A stretch of DNA of 64,000 bases from Megaustenia siamemsis (GCA_032433765.1 JAVIAB010000059.1:56517103-56581102), one strand, 5' to 3'; positions 47,604 through 56,495 are shown, numbered from the stretch's first letter. Notes: generated from the letters alone by a model not told the origin. Program-made: numbers and translations.

Positions 47604-48700
47604 TATTGTTTTATTCGTATATATTGAACAATCGATAACACATGGTTTTGACAAAAATGTATTCTTTAACTAATGTACATTATACACATATTTAATACAT
47701 AGAAAACAAAGTAGTTTATTTACAATAAGTAATACATGATACTGTTAAATTGCTAAAGGGGAGGTGGTCACGTCAGAATGGAAGTTTATTGTTTTATTCG
47801 TATATATTGAACAATCGATATCACATGTTTTTGACAAAAATGTATTCTTTAACTAATGTACATTATACACATATTTAATACATAGAAAACAAAGTAGTTT
47901 ATTTACAATAAGTAATACATGATACTGTTAAATTGCTAAAGGGGAGGTGGTCACGTCAGAATGGAAGTTTATTGTTTTATTCGTATATATTGAACAATCG
48001 ATAACACATGGTTTTGACAAAAATGTATTCTTTAACTAATGTACATTATACACATATTTAATACATAGAAAACAAAGTAGTTTATTTACAATAAGTAATA
48101 CATGATACTGTTAAATTGCTAAAGGGGAGGTGGTCACGTCAGAATGGAAGTTTATTGTTTTATTCGTATATATTGAACAATCGATAACACATGGTTTTGA
48201 CAAAAATGTATTCTTTAACTAATGTACATTATACACATATTTAATACATAGAAAACAAAGTAGTTTATTTACAATAAGTAATACATGATACTGTTAAATT
48301 GCTAAAGGGGAGGTGGTCACGTCAGAATGGAAGTTTATTGTTTTATTCGTATATATTGAACAATCGATAACACATGGTTTTGACAAAAATGTATTCTTTA
48401 ACTAATGTACATTATACACATATTTAATACATAGAAAACAAAGTAGTTTATTTACAATAAGTAATACATGATACTGTTAAATTGCTAAAGGGGAGGTGGT
48501 CACGTCAGAATGGAAGTTTATTGTTTTATTCGTATATATTGAACAATCGATAACACATGGTTTTGACAAAAATGTATTCTTTAACTAATGTACATTATAC
48601 ACATATTTAATACATAGAAAACAAAGTAGTTTATTTACAATCAGTAATACATGATAGTGTTAAATGGATAAAGGGGAGGTGGTCACGTTGTCAGAATGGA
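47604..48700. repeat. 183-bp module x6, left arm
   Basis: Exact 183-bp spacing (ggggaggtgg at 47758, 47941, 48124, 48307, 48490 and 48673). Only two modules exist in the right arm. Read on the minus strand, each module contains a copy of the polymerase gene's last codons and stop (TTSPL.I then TAA) followed by 3' sequence with AATAAA. The innermost unit is the real gene end; the others are outward duplications. Confidence 0.96.
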
Positions 48701-48774
48701 CCTGTCGCTTGATGTAGAAATAGTAGAGTGAGTTCCGATGTTGTGTATATGTGTATACCGACCCCTTGTATGTT

Positions 48775-49299
48775 TTAAACCCTATGTTTTTTACCACCCC
48801 CGGCTTGTTTTTTGGTTAGGACCTCTGTGAATGTATCCTTATCTAACTTATTATGGCGTTTATTAAGATCCTTGGTGCTAACTTTAGCATAATCTCCAAA
48901 ACAGTAATAGGTCTTGCTACACAAAGAAATCATCCCATCCCCCGAATATTCCAACTTGAACAGACCCGGAGTCCGTTTGTCGTATAACTGTCTCGTCTTA
49001 CAATCTGAACAGTCATACTTTACGCCCCTGTGTTGAATGAAATCGGCCCGATGGACTTCACAAGTCTCTGAAGGGAACCATTTGTCGTACTGTGAGAAAA
49101 ACTCATCTACCTTATCGGTTTTAACGACCTCTTCTAACGATGACTCGCTGAGGGCCAAGTACAGGCTATCGGTATCCATCTCACAGAGTTGAAAGTTGGA
49201 CCTATCTACAAACTTATCGAGGAAGTCATAATAAAATGCCAACATCCGCAATTTGGCGTACTGGTAGACGAAAAACCAATCTGCGAAGGAAGATCCCAC
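48775..49299 (-). CDS. Left-arm polymerase segment: palm motif C and thumb
   Basis: Contains EMDTDSLYLALSE, with the two catalytic Asp residues of motif C, a Cys-rich patch (YDCSDCKTRQLYDKRTPG) and the KTY of the KxY motif. It leaves frame at the extra A of 48787-48792, a few codons before the C-terminal 40 residues. Confidence 0.85.
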   Translation of the reverse strand: MGSSFADWFFVYQYAKLRMLAFYYDFLDKFVDRSNFQLCEMDTDSLYLALSESSLEEVVKTDKVDEFFSQYDKWFPSETCEVHRADFIQHRGVKYDCSDCKTRQLYDKRTPGLFKLEYSGDGMISLCSKTYYCFGDYAKVSTKDLNKRHNKLDKDTFTEVLTKKQAGGGKKHRV

Positions 49300-49682
49300 A
49301 TGATACCTCTTTTGCCCATCGATACCTCGTACAGGTCCTCACCAATAGATGTCATGTTTTTAAATCGTGGGTTATTTACCAACTTGGTTGTATCAGCCCC
49401 CTCTTTAACATAGGAGACGTCCACGTGTTTCGCCATATTGGTCAAGGTCTTCCCGTAGGCCGAGTTTCCTAAGAGCTTCATCGTGTCGCTTACTATAGAT
49501 TGACTTGGATCTAAATCACCAGCCCGACGCGCCTCTGTGACCTTGTCCCCAAACTCCTTAAAACAACTAATGGGTAGGTACTCTACCACCTGATAAATTT
49601 TTGTTACCTCTAGCCCATGCTCTAAATACCACTTTAACAAGGGTGTGGCCAACATAATCTTTGTTCCACTATAACTACCCAC
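49206..49682 (-). CDS. Left-arm polymerase segment: palm motif B
   Basis: Open piece beginning GSYSGTKIMLATPLLKWYL (a conserved pre-palm block) and containing KLLGNSAYGKT (polymerase motif B, KxxxNSxYG). It ends in a frameshift at 49271-49275, after which the frame 48775-49299 takes over with EMDTDSLYLAL (motif C) and SKTYYCFG (KxY). Confidence 0.85.
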   Translation of the reverse strand: MGSYSGTKIMLATPLLKWYLEHGLEVTKIYQVVEYLPISCFKEFGDKVTEARRAGDLDPSQSIVSDTMKLLGNSAYGKTLTNMAKHVDVSYVKEGADTTKLVNNPRFKNMTSIGEDLYEVSMGKRGIMWDLPSQIGFSSTSTPNCGCWHFIMTSSISL

Positions 49683-50746
49683 GAGAGTACGTCTGGGGTA
49701 CGTAATAGTTTGTTTTTGGTGGCGTACTCCCGCATAAAGGGACCGATATCATCTAGGCCTACGTCAACATTTTTAAAGATGGGGGTCATCTCACTAAAAT
49801 ACTCTTTTAACTTGTCGGGAACGTGAATGTCGCACTCGACGAGCCCAAAAAACGACTCGTCTGAAACTGAATCTATAATGGCTTTATCAGTGATTGGTTT
49901 ATATTTAGCAAAAGATGGTTTAGAACCACGTAGGTTCTCATCTATAAAGACCTGGATAGCTGGCGTTGTTTTCTTTAACCGTTGCCACTCACACTCCCAC
50001 ATAACGACTACGCGAACACGGTCGAGGCTCTTTAAATAAGCCATTATTTCACAGGTTTTCGCGTACAAATCAGCCAACTGTATATTATTCACCGGATTGA
50101 CTTCTCGATCCCTGGTGATGTCACAGTTTGGATGACCGTGAAAGAGACAGCCATGGAACTGATACACGGTCCTACTGGATTTATCCCACCCATCCACTCT
50201 AATCTTGCCCTCACCCAAAGCGATCTCGCGAGCATTAAACTGGGTTCTCAAATGAACCTGGTTTTGGTGGGCAATCCAAGTCAGATACTCTCTGCACTGA
50301 CGCGTGTAGTAGTTCATTTTAAGGGGTTTATACCCATCTTCAGCTTTACGTATGACCGTATAATCGGTGGGCATCTTTTGCATAAGTGCCCATAGATAAA
50401 GGGCGTTGGCATCATAGCCTTTAATGGATTTGACCAGTTTTCCGCCCCTAATAAAGGTTTTATCCTTCTCGTGGTACCGATGAAAGATAATAGAGGGGCC
50501 TCCGACAATATTCTGTCTTATGGTATGATGCAAATCGGCTTCCTTTTTTGCAATCAGGGAAAAACCCACATCCCTGGAGAGAGTTTTAAATAGATACCTC
50601 AGAGTTATTCCGGGGACAGAAATCGCATTCTTAAACATATCGATGTCTAATTTCCTATAAAACCAAAACTGTTGTGCTAAGGCCTCTAAGAAGGGGACTA
50701 CATCTTTGTTGTTATACCAAACTAAAAAGTCCCTAAGGGTCGTCAT
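49634..50746 (-). CDS. Left-arm polymerase segment: Exo III to pre-palm, longest intact piece
   Basis: 370 codons. FLVWYNNKDVVPFLEAL is the exonuclease III block (Yx3D); KGYDANALYLWALMQKMP is polymerase motif A (catalytic Asp); VDGWDKSSRTVYQFHGCLFH is an inserted block reminiscent of PD-(D/E)XK/Vsr-like nucleases. Unlike the right copy it has no internal stop in this stretch. The frame ends just after KNKLLRTP because one C is missing at 49695-49698. Confidence 0.88.
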   Translation of the reverse strand: MTTLRDFLVWYNNKDVVPFLEALAQQFWFYRKLDIDMFKNAISVPGITLRYLFKTLSRDVGFSLIAKKEADLHHTIRQNIVGGPSIIFHRYHEKDKTFIRGGKLVKSIKGYDANALYLWALMQKMPTDYTVIRKAEDGYKPLKMNYYTRQCREYLTWIAHQNQVHLRTQFNAREIALGEGKIRVDGWDKSSRTVYQFHGCLFHGHPNCDITRDREVNPVNNIQLADLYAKTCEIMAYLKSLDRVRVVVMWECEWQRLKKTTPAIQVFIDENLRGSKPSFAKYKPITDKAIIDSVSDESFFGLVECDIHVPDKLKEYFSEMTPIFKNVDVGLDDIGPFMREYATKNKLLRTPDVLSWVVIVEQRLCWPHPC

Positions 50747-50798
50747 TTTATTGTCCTTCCAGACCTTTTTACATAGAGCATACTCCTCCTCGGAAATA

Positions 50799-51935
50799 TT
50801 ACAATTTTTTTAGTTTCGAAAAGAACGCTTCGTATGGGGGTAACTCCCTCTCATTCAACTTATTTAAATCTGTTACGTACTCGTAACAGAAAACACCCTT
50901 GGTCTCCTCTACTTTATAGGCTGCCAAGTACTTGCTATAACTAAACCCAGGGGCTAAATAATTTACTATATCTAAGAATTTTAGATTCTGTGTTGCAATA
51001 CACATAAAGTTATTATTTCGTTTAACTATAAAATTTATTTCACCAAGTCGGTTTTCTTCTTCTTCTATCCGCTCATCCTCATCATCCTGTATCACACTTT
51101 CCTGCTCGTGCTCCTCATCCTCTCCCTCGTCTTCCTGATCGCTGTCCTCAATGTAGTTGTCACCCTTTCCAGATGTTTCAGGTACGGAGGCGGCAGCGAA
51201 GTAATGTACTAAATAGGGCTTTATTAAATTTATGTCGTACTTGCCCGAGTTGAAACCTATCACCGGGAGCTGCTTCAAGTAAGCTTTTAGACGACCTCTT
51301 GGGTCAGATTTCTTCCGATCATGCCTTTGCGCACATCCGGCCAGCTTTTCAAACAATTCTCTGTAATCCTCTTTTAAAATTTTATACGCCTCCTTCGAGA
51401 TAGATTTTAGATACTTAATCATTTTATTTACTAATTTCTGAGGATCTCCCTCGCTAACAAAACAGACAGGATCTTCAAACCCAGGAACGTTAGACGCCAC
51501 AGATACAGACAGAGGGACATGTTTTGCTAAAAAATGTGTACTAGCAGAGGTACCTTTGGGGGTGGGCAAGTTGGTATTATCAAAATAACATTCCATATCA
51601 AAGGTGGCCCTAAAGGGATACACGAAACCGCCGGGTACGTCAATACCCTCTTCCTCTATTACATCCCCAATAGTCTCGCTAGGTGTATAAATTCCACCTC
51701 TAAAATAATCTTTGGGTTTACCACCATTACATGTTTGGGCATGCCTGGTCATCTTAGAATAGCAAGCCCATAATTTCCCACACTGTGGACAAGAGAAAGC
51801 ACTAGCTGCTTTATTAATATTACTAATGTACATGAAATGGTCCTTGTGAAACAAGACCCGCATAGTATCATCATGTGATCCCCTGCTTCGCGAGTTTTGG
51901 ACAGAGGGCCTCTTCATCATTGAACTCAAATACAT
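50799..51935 (-). CDS. Left-arm polymerase segment: exonuclease I and II
   Basis: 378 codons. It contains HKDHFMYISNI (possible OTU-like His block), a C2H2-like CPQCGKLW...H..TC finger, ATFDMECYF (Exo I, DxE), GFNSGKYDINLIKPYL (Exo II) and an acidic Glu/Asp-rich insert. The first 15 or so codons are upstream of the shared frameshift and probably not native. Confidence 0.88.
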   Translation of the reverse strand: MYLSSMMKRPSVQNSRSRGSHDDTMRVLFHKDHFMYISNINKAASAFSCPQCGKLWACYSKMTRHAQTCNGGKPKDYFRGGIYTPSETIGDVIEEEGIDVPGGFVYPFRATFDMECYFDNTNLPTPKGTSASTHFLAKHVPLSVSVASNVPGFEDPVCFVSEGDPQKLVNKMIKYLKSISKEAYKILKEDYRELFEKLAGCAQRHDRKKSDPRGRLKAYLKQLPVIGFNSGKYDINLIKPYLVHYFAAASVPETSGKGDNYIEDSDQEDEGEDEEHEQESVIQDDEDERIEEEENRLGEINFIVKRNNNFMCIATQNLKFLDIVNYLAPGFSYSKYLAAYKVEETKGVFCYEYVTDLNKLNERELPPYEAFFSKLKKL

Positions 51936-52302
51936 CGATGTTTATATTGAAACATTCTTCCAAGTGTGGTAGTTGTTGTAACGTCACACCTGGAAAAGTG
52001 TCAACGAAAAGAATGTCCCAGTGCAAGTGCCACTGACTCACGAGATGCCGAGTGGTCAATTCTAGATTGTCGATATCACTTCCTTTAAATAACGCCAAAC
52101 AGCGGAAAAAACAGAGATTGTCATTATAAAAATTCGTACTCGCACGACACTTCTGCATGGTGAAAATGTACCTATTGTTAGTAATATAAGATGGTAATTC
52201 CTCTAGGCAACATCCAATGGGGAAGTCACGTATGTGGAATAAATAGAAACTAGTTGCTGGAATACTCTCCACCATCCACTTAGTATCGGGTCTGTTGATC
52301 AT
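51871..52302 (-). CDS. Left-arm polymerase segment: OTU-like Cys box
   Basis: Continuation of the N-terminal region after the 2-bp deletion at about 52506 (the true frame extends upstream of this Met). DNLCFFRCLALF resembles the OTU cysteine peptidase box (D-x-x-C-x-F-R), followed by an FNINIDVFEF strand-like block. Confidence 0.75.
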   Translation of the reverse strand: MINRPDTKWMVESIPATSFYLFHIRDFPIGCCLEELPSYITNNRYIFTMQKCRASTNFYNDNLCFFRCLALFKGSDIDNLELTTRHLVSQWHLHWDILFVDTFPGVTLQQLPHLEECFNINIDVFEFNDEEALCPKLAKQGIT

Positions 52303-52498
52303 GGCAATGTCTACAGGGTTCTGTTCGTTTAGAGAATCAACGAAGCTGTTGAAATCTCCAAGATTATTGATTAATTGGGGAAATTCTAGAACAGACGAGT
52401 TGTTGAGGGAAGAGTGGAAGAAACGTAGATCACCGGTGTCCCGGTGTCTAAGGATCAGGTGGTGACCATAGTTAATTTTGAATCTGGTTGTCTGACTG

Positions 52499-53029
52499 TC
52501 AAACAGCTCTTAAAAGAGCAGACCAGTCTGTGATAAATGGACGTGCTGGTGAATGGAAAAATGTATATGTTGAAACTGTCTTGTTGATTGTAGCATGGGT
52601 GTTTATAGCTGCCCAGTTTTGCTCATATACAGCCCGTACATCACCAGGCAGTGTTGCTAATGGGTCATCGTCCTTGAATTTTTTACTTGGAGTTGAATGT
52701 TCTGCATCTATCTTTCGTTTGTTTGTTGTAGAAGAGGTCGATGGTGAAGTGGGTGATGTTATTTCAGTTGCTGATGATGTTGTTGATGGTAAAGTGGGTG
52801 TTTTAGAAGGAGTCATTGATGACGCTGGTGCTGTTGTAGAGTGTTTTACTCTCATATGTCTGGCTAACGAACTACGTCTCGTATACGTACGTTGACAGAT
52901 GTCACACGCGTGTCGTATAAGTCGATGTGCACCTCGATGGTGCTCCAACAAATCGCTGTGCCATTTAAATTTCTTTGGGCACAACGCACACTGATGTTCT
53001 CCAGGTGCTGCATCGTTATGAGAAACCAT
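52499..53029 (-). CDS. Left-arm polymerase segment: N-terminal C2H2 fingers
   Basis: 176 codons. Two C2H2 zinc fingers (C14-x2-C17...H30/31...H35 and C42-x2-C45...H58-x4-H63), then a Ser/Thr/Pro-rich linker with a basic patch (TNKRK). It stops after SALLRAV because of the 2-bp deletion. Confidence 0.88.
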   Translation of the reverse strand: MVSHNDAAPGEHQCALCPKKFKWHSDLLEHHRGAHRLIRHACDICQRTYTRRSSLARHMRVKHSTTAPASSMTPSKTPTLPSTTSSATEITSPTSPSTSSTTNKRKIDAEHSTPSKKFKDDDPLATLPGDVRAVYEQNWAAINTHATINKTVSTYTFFHSPARPFITDWSALLRAV

Positions 53030-53190
53030 CTGTAGAAAAATAAATAACCCTTTGTCAATGATACTTTACATAGCTAGTTTAAAGATATGTTAATAACATC
53101 GAATAACAAGAGTTAAAATACTTAGTTTAATCATCAAATAAACGAAGGAATTAAACAATTCATATCTTAACTACTTTAAACACCTTGAAT

Positions 53191-53370
53191 AACCTATTAT
53201 CGATAACACTTAACATACTTTAAGAGAAAACAAGCCAACTTATAACGCAAAATATAGTCTCAAGTATCTACACTGAATATAACCTATTATCGATAACCCT
53301 TAACATACTTTAATAGAAAACAATCCAACTTATAACGCAAAATATAGTCTCAAGTATCTACACTGAATAT
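53191..53370. repeat. 90-bp direct duplication in the palindrome centre
   Basis: 53191-53280 and 53281-53370 are near-identical 90-bp units beginning aacctattatcgataac, and a partial third start lies at 53371. This is the only substantial asymmetric sequence between the arms. Confidence 0.93.
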
Positions 53371-53395
53371 AACCTATTATCGATAATAATAGGTT
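53371..53395. repeat. Centre hairpin: 10-bp arms, 5-nt loop
   Basis: aacctattat, loop cgata, ataataggtt form a perfect inverted repeat exactly where the right arm begins. It is the natural candidate for the fold-back point that created the large palindrome. Confidence 0.85.
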
Positions 53396-53556
53396 ATTCA
53401 AGGTGTTTAAAGTAGTTAAGATATGAATTGTTTAATTCCTTCGTTTATTTGATGATTAAACTAAGTATTTTAACTCTTGTTATTCGATGTTATTAACATG
53501 TCTTTAAACTAGCTATGTAAAGTATCATTGACAAAGGGTTATTTATTTTTCTACAG

Positions 53557-54717
53557 ATGGTTTCTCATAACGATGCAGCACCTGGAGAACATCAGTGTGC
53601 GTTGTGCCCAAAGAAATTTAAATGGCACAGCGATTTGTTGGAGCACCATCGAGGTGCACATCGACTTATACGACACGCGTGTGACATCTGTCAACGTACG
53701 TATACGAGACGTAGTTCGTTAGCCAGACATATGAGAGTAAAACACTCTACAACAGCACCAGCGTCATCAATGGCTCCTTCTAAAACACCCACTTTACCAT
53801 CAACAACATCATCAGCAACTGAAATAACATCACCCACTTCACCATCGACCTCTTCTACAACAAACAAACGAAAGATAGATGCAGAACATTCAACTCCAAG
53901 TAAAAAATTCAAGGACGATGACCCATTAGCAACACTGCCTGATCATGTACGGGCTGTATATGAGCAAAACTGGGCAGCTATAAACACCCATGCTACAATC
54001 AACAAGACAGTTTCAACATATACATTTTTCCATTCACCAGCACGTCCATTTATCACAGACTGGTCTGCTCTTTTAAGAGCTATGTTTGACAGTCAGACAA
54101 CCAGATTCAAAATTAACTATGGTCACCACCTGATCCTTAGACACCGGGACACCGGTGATCTACGTTTCTTCCACTCTTCCCTCAACAACTCGGCTGTTCT
54201 AGAATTTCCCCAATTAATCAATAATCTTGGAGATTTCAACAGCTTCGTTGATTCTCTAAACGAACAGAACCCTGTAGACATTGCCATGATCAACAGACCC
54301 GATACTAAGTGGATGGTGGAGAGTATTCCAGCAACTAGTTTCTATTTATTCCACATACGTGACTTCCCCATTGGATGTTGCCTAGAGGAATTACCATCTT
54401 ATATTACTAACAATAGGTACATTTTCACCATGCAGAAGTGTCGTGCGAGTACGAATTTTTATAATGACAATCTCTGTTTTTTCCGCTGTTTGGCGTTATT
54501 TAAAGGAAGTGATATCGACAATCTAGAATTGACCACTCGGCATCTCGTGAGTCAGTGGCACTTGCACTGGGACATTCTTTTCGTTGACACTTTTCCAGGT
54601 GTGACGTTACAACAACTACCACACTTGGAAGAATGTTTCAATATAAACATCGATGTATTTGAGTTCAATGATGAAGAGGCCCTCTGTCCAAAACTCGCAA
54701 AGCAGGGGATCACATGA
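53557..54717 (+). CDS. Right-arm segment: C2H2 fingers and OTU-like region
   Basis: 386 codons, intact where the left arm has its 2-bp deletion. Fingers at residues 14-35 and 42-63, Ser/Thr/Pro-rich linker about 65-110, then a globular region ending in DNLCFFRCLALFKG (C307) and EECFNINIDVFEFND. ATG 53557 is the first Met after an in-frame stop and matches the left copy. The frame overruns the shared frameshift at 54680 and ends at a TGA 35 nt later. Confidence 0.9.
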   Translation: MVSHNDAAPGEHQCALCPKKFKWHSDLLEHHRGAHRLIRHACDICQRTYTRRSSLARHMRVKHSTTAPASSMAPSKTPTLPSTTSSATEITSPTSPSTSSTTNKRKIDAEHSTPSKKFKDDDPLATLPDHVRAVYEQNWAAINTHATINKTVSTYTFFHSPARPFITDWSALLRAMFDSQTTRFKINYGHHLILRHRDTGDLRFFHSSLNNSAVLEFPQLINNLGDFNSFVDSLNEQNPVDIAMINRPDTKWMVESIPATSFYLFHIRDFPIGCCLEELPSYITNNRYIFTMQKCRASTNFYNDNLCFFRCLALFKGSDIDNLELTTRHLVSQWHLHWDILFVDTFPGVTLQQLPHLEECFNINIDVFEFNDEEALCPKLAKQGIT

Positions 54718-55789
54718 TGATACTATGCGGGTCTTGTTTCACAAGGACCATTTCATGTACATTAGTAATATTAATAAAGCAGCTAGTGCTTTCTCTTGTC
54801 CACAGTGTGGGAAATTATGGGCTTGCTATTCTAAGATGACCAGGCATGCCCAAACATGTAATGGTGGTAAACCCAAAGATTATTTTAGAGGTGGAATTTA
54901 TACACCTAGCGAGACTATTGGGGATGTAATAGAGGAAGAGGGTATTGACGTACCCGGCGGTTTCGTGTATCCCTTTAGGGCCACCTTTGATATGGAATGT
55001 TATTTTGATAATACCAACTTGCCCACCCCCAAAGGTACCTCTGCTAGTACACATTTTTTAGCAAAACATGTCCCTCTGTCTGTATCTGTGGCGTCTAACG
55101 TTCCTGGGTTTGAAGATCCTGTCTGTTTTGTTAGCGAGGGAGATCCTCAGAAATTAGTAAATAAAATGATTAAGTATCTAAAATCTATCTCGAAGGAGGC
55201 GTATAAAATTTTAAAAGAGGATTACAGAGAATTGTTTGAAAAGCTGGCCGGATGTGCGCAAAGGCGTGATCGGAAGAAATCTGACCCTAGAGGTCGTCTA
55301 AAAGCTTACTTGAAGCAGCTCCCGGTGATAGGTTTCAACTCGGGCAAGTACGACATAAATTTAATAAAGCCCTATTTAGTACATTACTTCGCTGCCGCCT
55401 CCGTATCTGAAACATCTGGAAAGGGTGACAACTACATTGAGGACAGCGATCAGGAAGACGAGGGAGAGGATGAGGAGCACGAGCAGGAAAGTGTGATACA
55501 GGATGATGAGGAGGAGCGGATAGAAGAAGAAGAAAACCGACTTGGTGAAATAAATTTTATAGTTAAACGAAATAATAACTTTATGTGTATTGCAACACAG
55601 AATCTAAAATTCTTAGATATAGTAAATTATTTAGTCCCTGGGTTTAGTTATAGCAAGTACTTGGCAGCCTATAAAGTAGAGGAGACCAAGGGTGTTTTCT
55701 GTTACGAGTACGTAACAGATTTAAATAAGTTGAATGAGAGGGAGTTACCCCCATACGAAGCGTTCTTTTCGAAACTAAAAAAATTGTAA
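54653..55789 (+). CDS. Right-arm segment: exonuclease I-II
   Basis: 378 codons, overlapping the preceding frame by 65 nt in another phase. The native part starts about residue 11 (the VQNS region) and continues through DDTMRVLFHKDHFMYIS, CPQCGKLWACYSKMTRH, ATFDMECYF (Exo I Asp at 54989, Glu at 54995), KQLPVIGFNSGKYDINL (Exo II) and a Glu/Asp-rich insert. It ends a few codons after the A7 run. Confidence 0.9.
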   Translation: MYLSSMMKRPSVQNSQSRGSHDDTMRVLFHKDHFMYISNINKAASAFSCPQCGKLWACYSKMTRHAQTCNGGKPKDYFRGGIYTPSETIGDVIEEEGIDVPGGFVYPFRATFDMECYFDNTNLPTPKGTSASTHFLAKHVPLSVSVASNVPGFEDPVCFVSEGDPQKLVNKMIKYLKSISKEAYKILKEDYRELFEKLAGCAQRRDRKKSDPRGRLKAYLKQLPVIGFNSGKYDINLIKPYLVHYFAAASVSETSGKGDNYIEDSDQEDEGEDEEHEQESVIQDDEEERIEEEENRLGEINFIVKRNNNFMCIATQNLKFLDIVNYLVPGFSYSKYLAAYKVEETKGVFCYEYVTDLNKLNERELPPYEAFFSKLKKL

Positions 55790-55841
55790 TATTTCCGAGG
55801 AGGAGTATGCTCTATGTAAAAAGGTCTGGAAGGACAATAAA

Positions 55842-56483
55842 ATGACGACCCTTAGGGACTTTTTAGTTTGGTATAACAACAAAGATGTAGTCCCCTTCTT
55901 AGAGGCCTTAGCACAACAGTTTTGGTTTTATAGGAAATTAGACATCGATATGTTTAAGAATGCGATTTCGGTCCCCGGAATAACTCTGAGGTATCTATTT
56001 AAAACTCTCTCCAGGGATGTGGGTTTTTCCCTGATTGCAAAAAAGGAAGCCGATTTGCATCATACCATAAGACAGAATATTGTCGGAGGCCCCTCTATTA
56101 TCTTTCATCGGTACCACGAGAAGGATAAAACCTTTATTAGGGGCGGAAAACTGGTCAAATCCATTAAAGGCTATGATGCCAACGCCCTTTATCTATGGGC
56201 ACTTATGCAAAAGATGCCAACCGATTATACGGTCATACGTAAGGCTGAAGATGGGTATAAACCCCTTAAAATGAACTACTACACGCGTCAGTGCAGAGAG
56301 TATCTGACTTGGATTGCCCACCAAAACCAGGTTCATTTGAGAACCCAGTTTAATGCTCGCGAGATCGCTTTGGGTGAGGGCAAGATTAGAGTGGATGGGT
56401 GGGATAAATCCAGTAGGACCGTGTATCAGTTCCATGGCTGTCTCTTTCACGGTCATCCAAACTGTGACATCACCAGGGATTGA
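55842..56483 (+). CDS. Right-arm segment: Exo III, motif A, nuclease-like block
   Basis: The frame is actually open from upstream of this Met, back to about 55784. It holds WYNNKDVVPFLEAL, KGYDANALYLWAL and RVDGWDKSSRTVYQFHG. It terminates at TGA 56481, where the left arm has CGA. Confidence 0.9.
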   Translation: MTTLRDFLVWYNNKDVVPFLEALAQQFWFYRKLDIDMFKNAISVPGITLRYLFKTLSRDVGFSLIAKKEADLHHTIRQNIVGGPSIIFHRYHEKDKTFIRGGKLVKSIKGYDANALYLWALMQKMPTDYTVIRKAEDGYKPLKMNYYTRQCREYLTWIAHQNQVHLRTQFNAREIALGEGKIRVDGWDKSSRTVYQFHGCLFHGHPNCDITRD

Positions 56484-56495
56484 GAAGTCAATCCG

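Larger units (their letters stand above)
48660..53029 (-). pseudogene. Protein-primed family B DNA polymerase, left copy (frameshifted)
   Basis: The whole gene, start at 53027-53029 and stop at 48660-48662, is 4370 nt against 4372 nt for the right copy. It would replicate a linear DNA from a protein primer, the Polinton-type polymerase. Motifs are as in the right copy, and the residue corresponding to the right arm's premature stop is intact Arg (50105-50107). Breaks relative to the right arm: a 2-bp deletion near 52506, one C fewer at 49695-49698, one T fewer at 49271-49275, one A more at 48787-48792. Two further breaks are shared with the right arm (51906-51908 and 50805-50811). These indels account exactly for the 2-nt length difference. 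The frame is therefore open in pieces 52499-53029, 51871-52302, 50799-51935, 49634-50746, 49206-49682 and 48775-49299. Most breaks are in homopolymers, so assembly error cannot be excluded. Confidence 0.93.
53030..53556. promoter_or_regulatory. Central divergent intergenic region
   Basis: 527 bp between the two start codons and AT-rich, so it must hold both promoters if either gene is expressed. The outer 160 bp on each side are inverted copies of each other. Immediately before each ATG is a pyrimidine-rich tract ending CAG (ttatttttctacag), which looks like a 3' splice site and may mean a 5' non-coding exon. No TATA box can be assigned with confidence. Confidence 0.6.

Noticed and set aside
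54653..55841. Splitting the polymerase into separate genes with introns
   Set aside because: Continuity of conserved blocks across single-base phase changes, and total length divisible by three after counting them, favour one gene with frameshifts. No GT...AG pair is needed.
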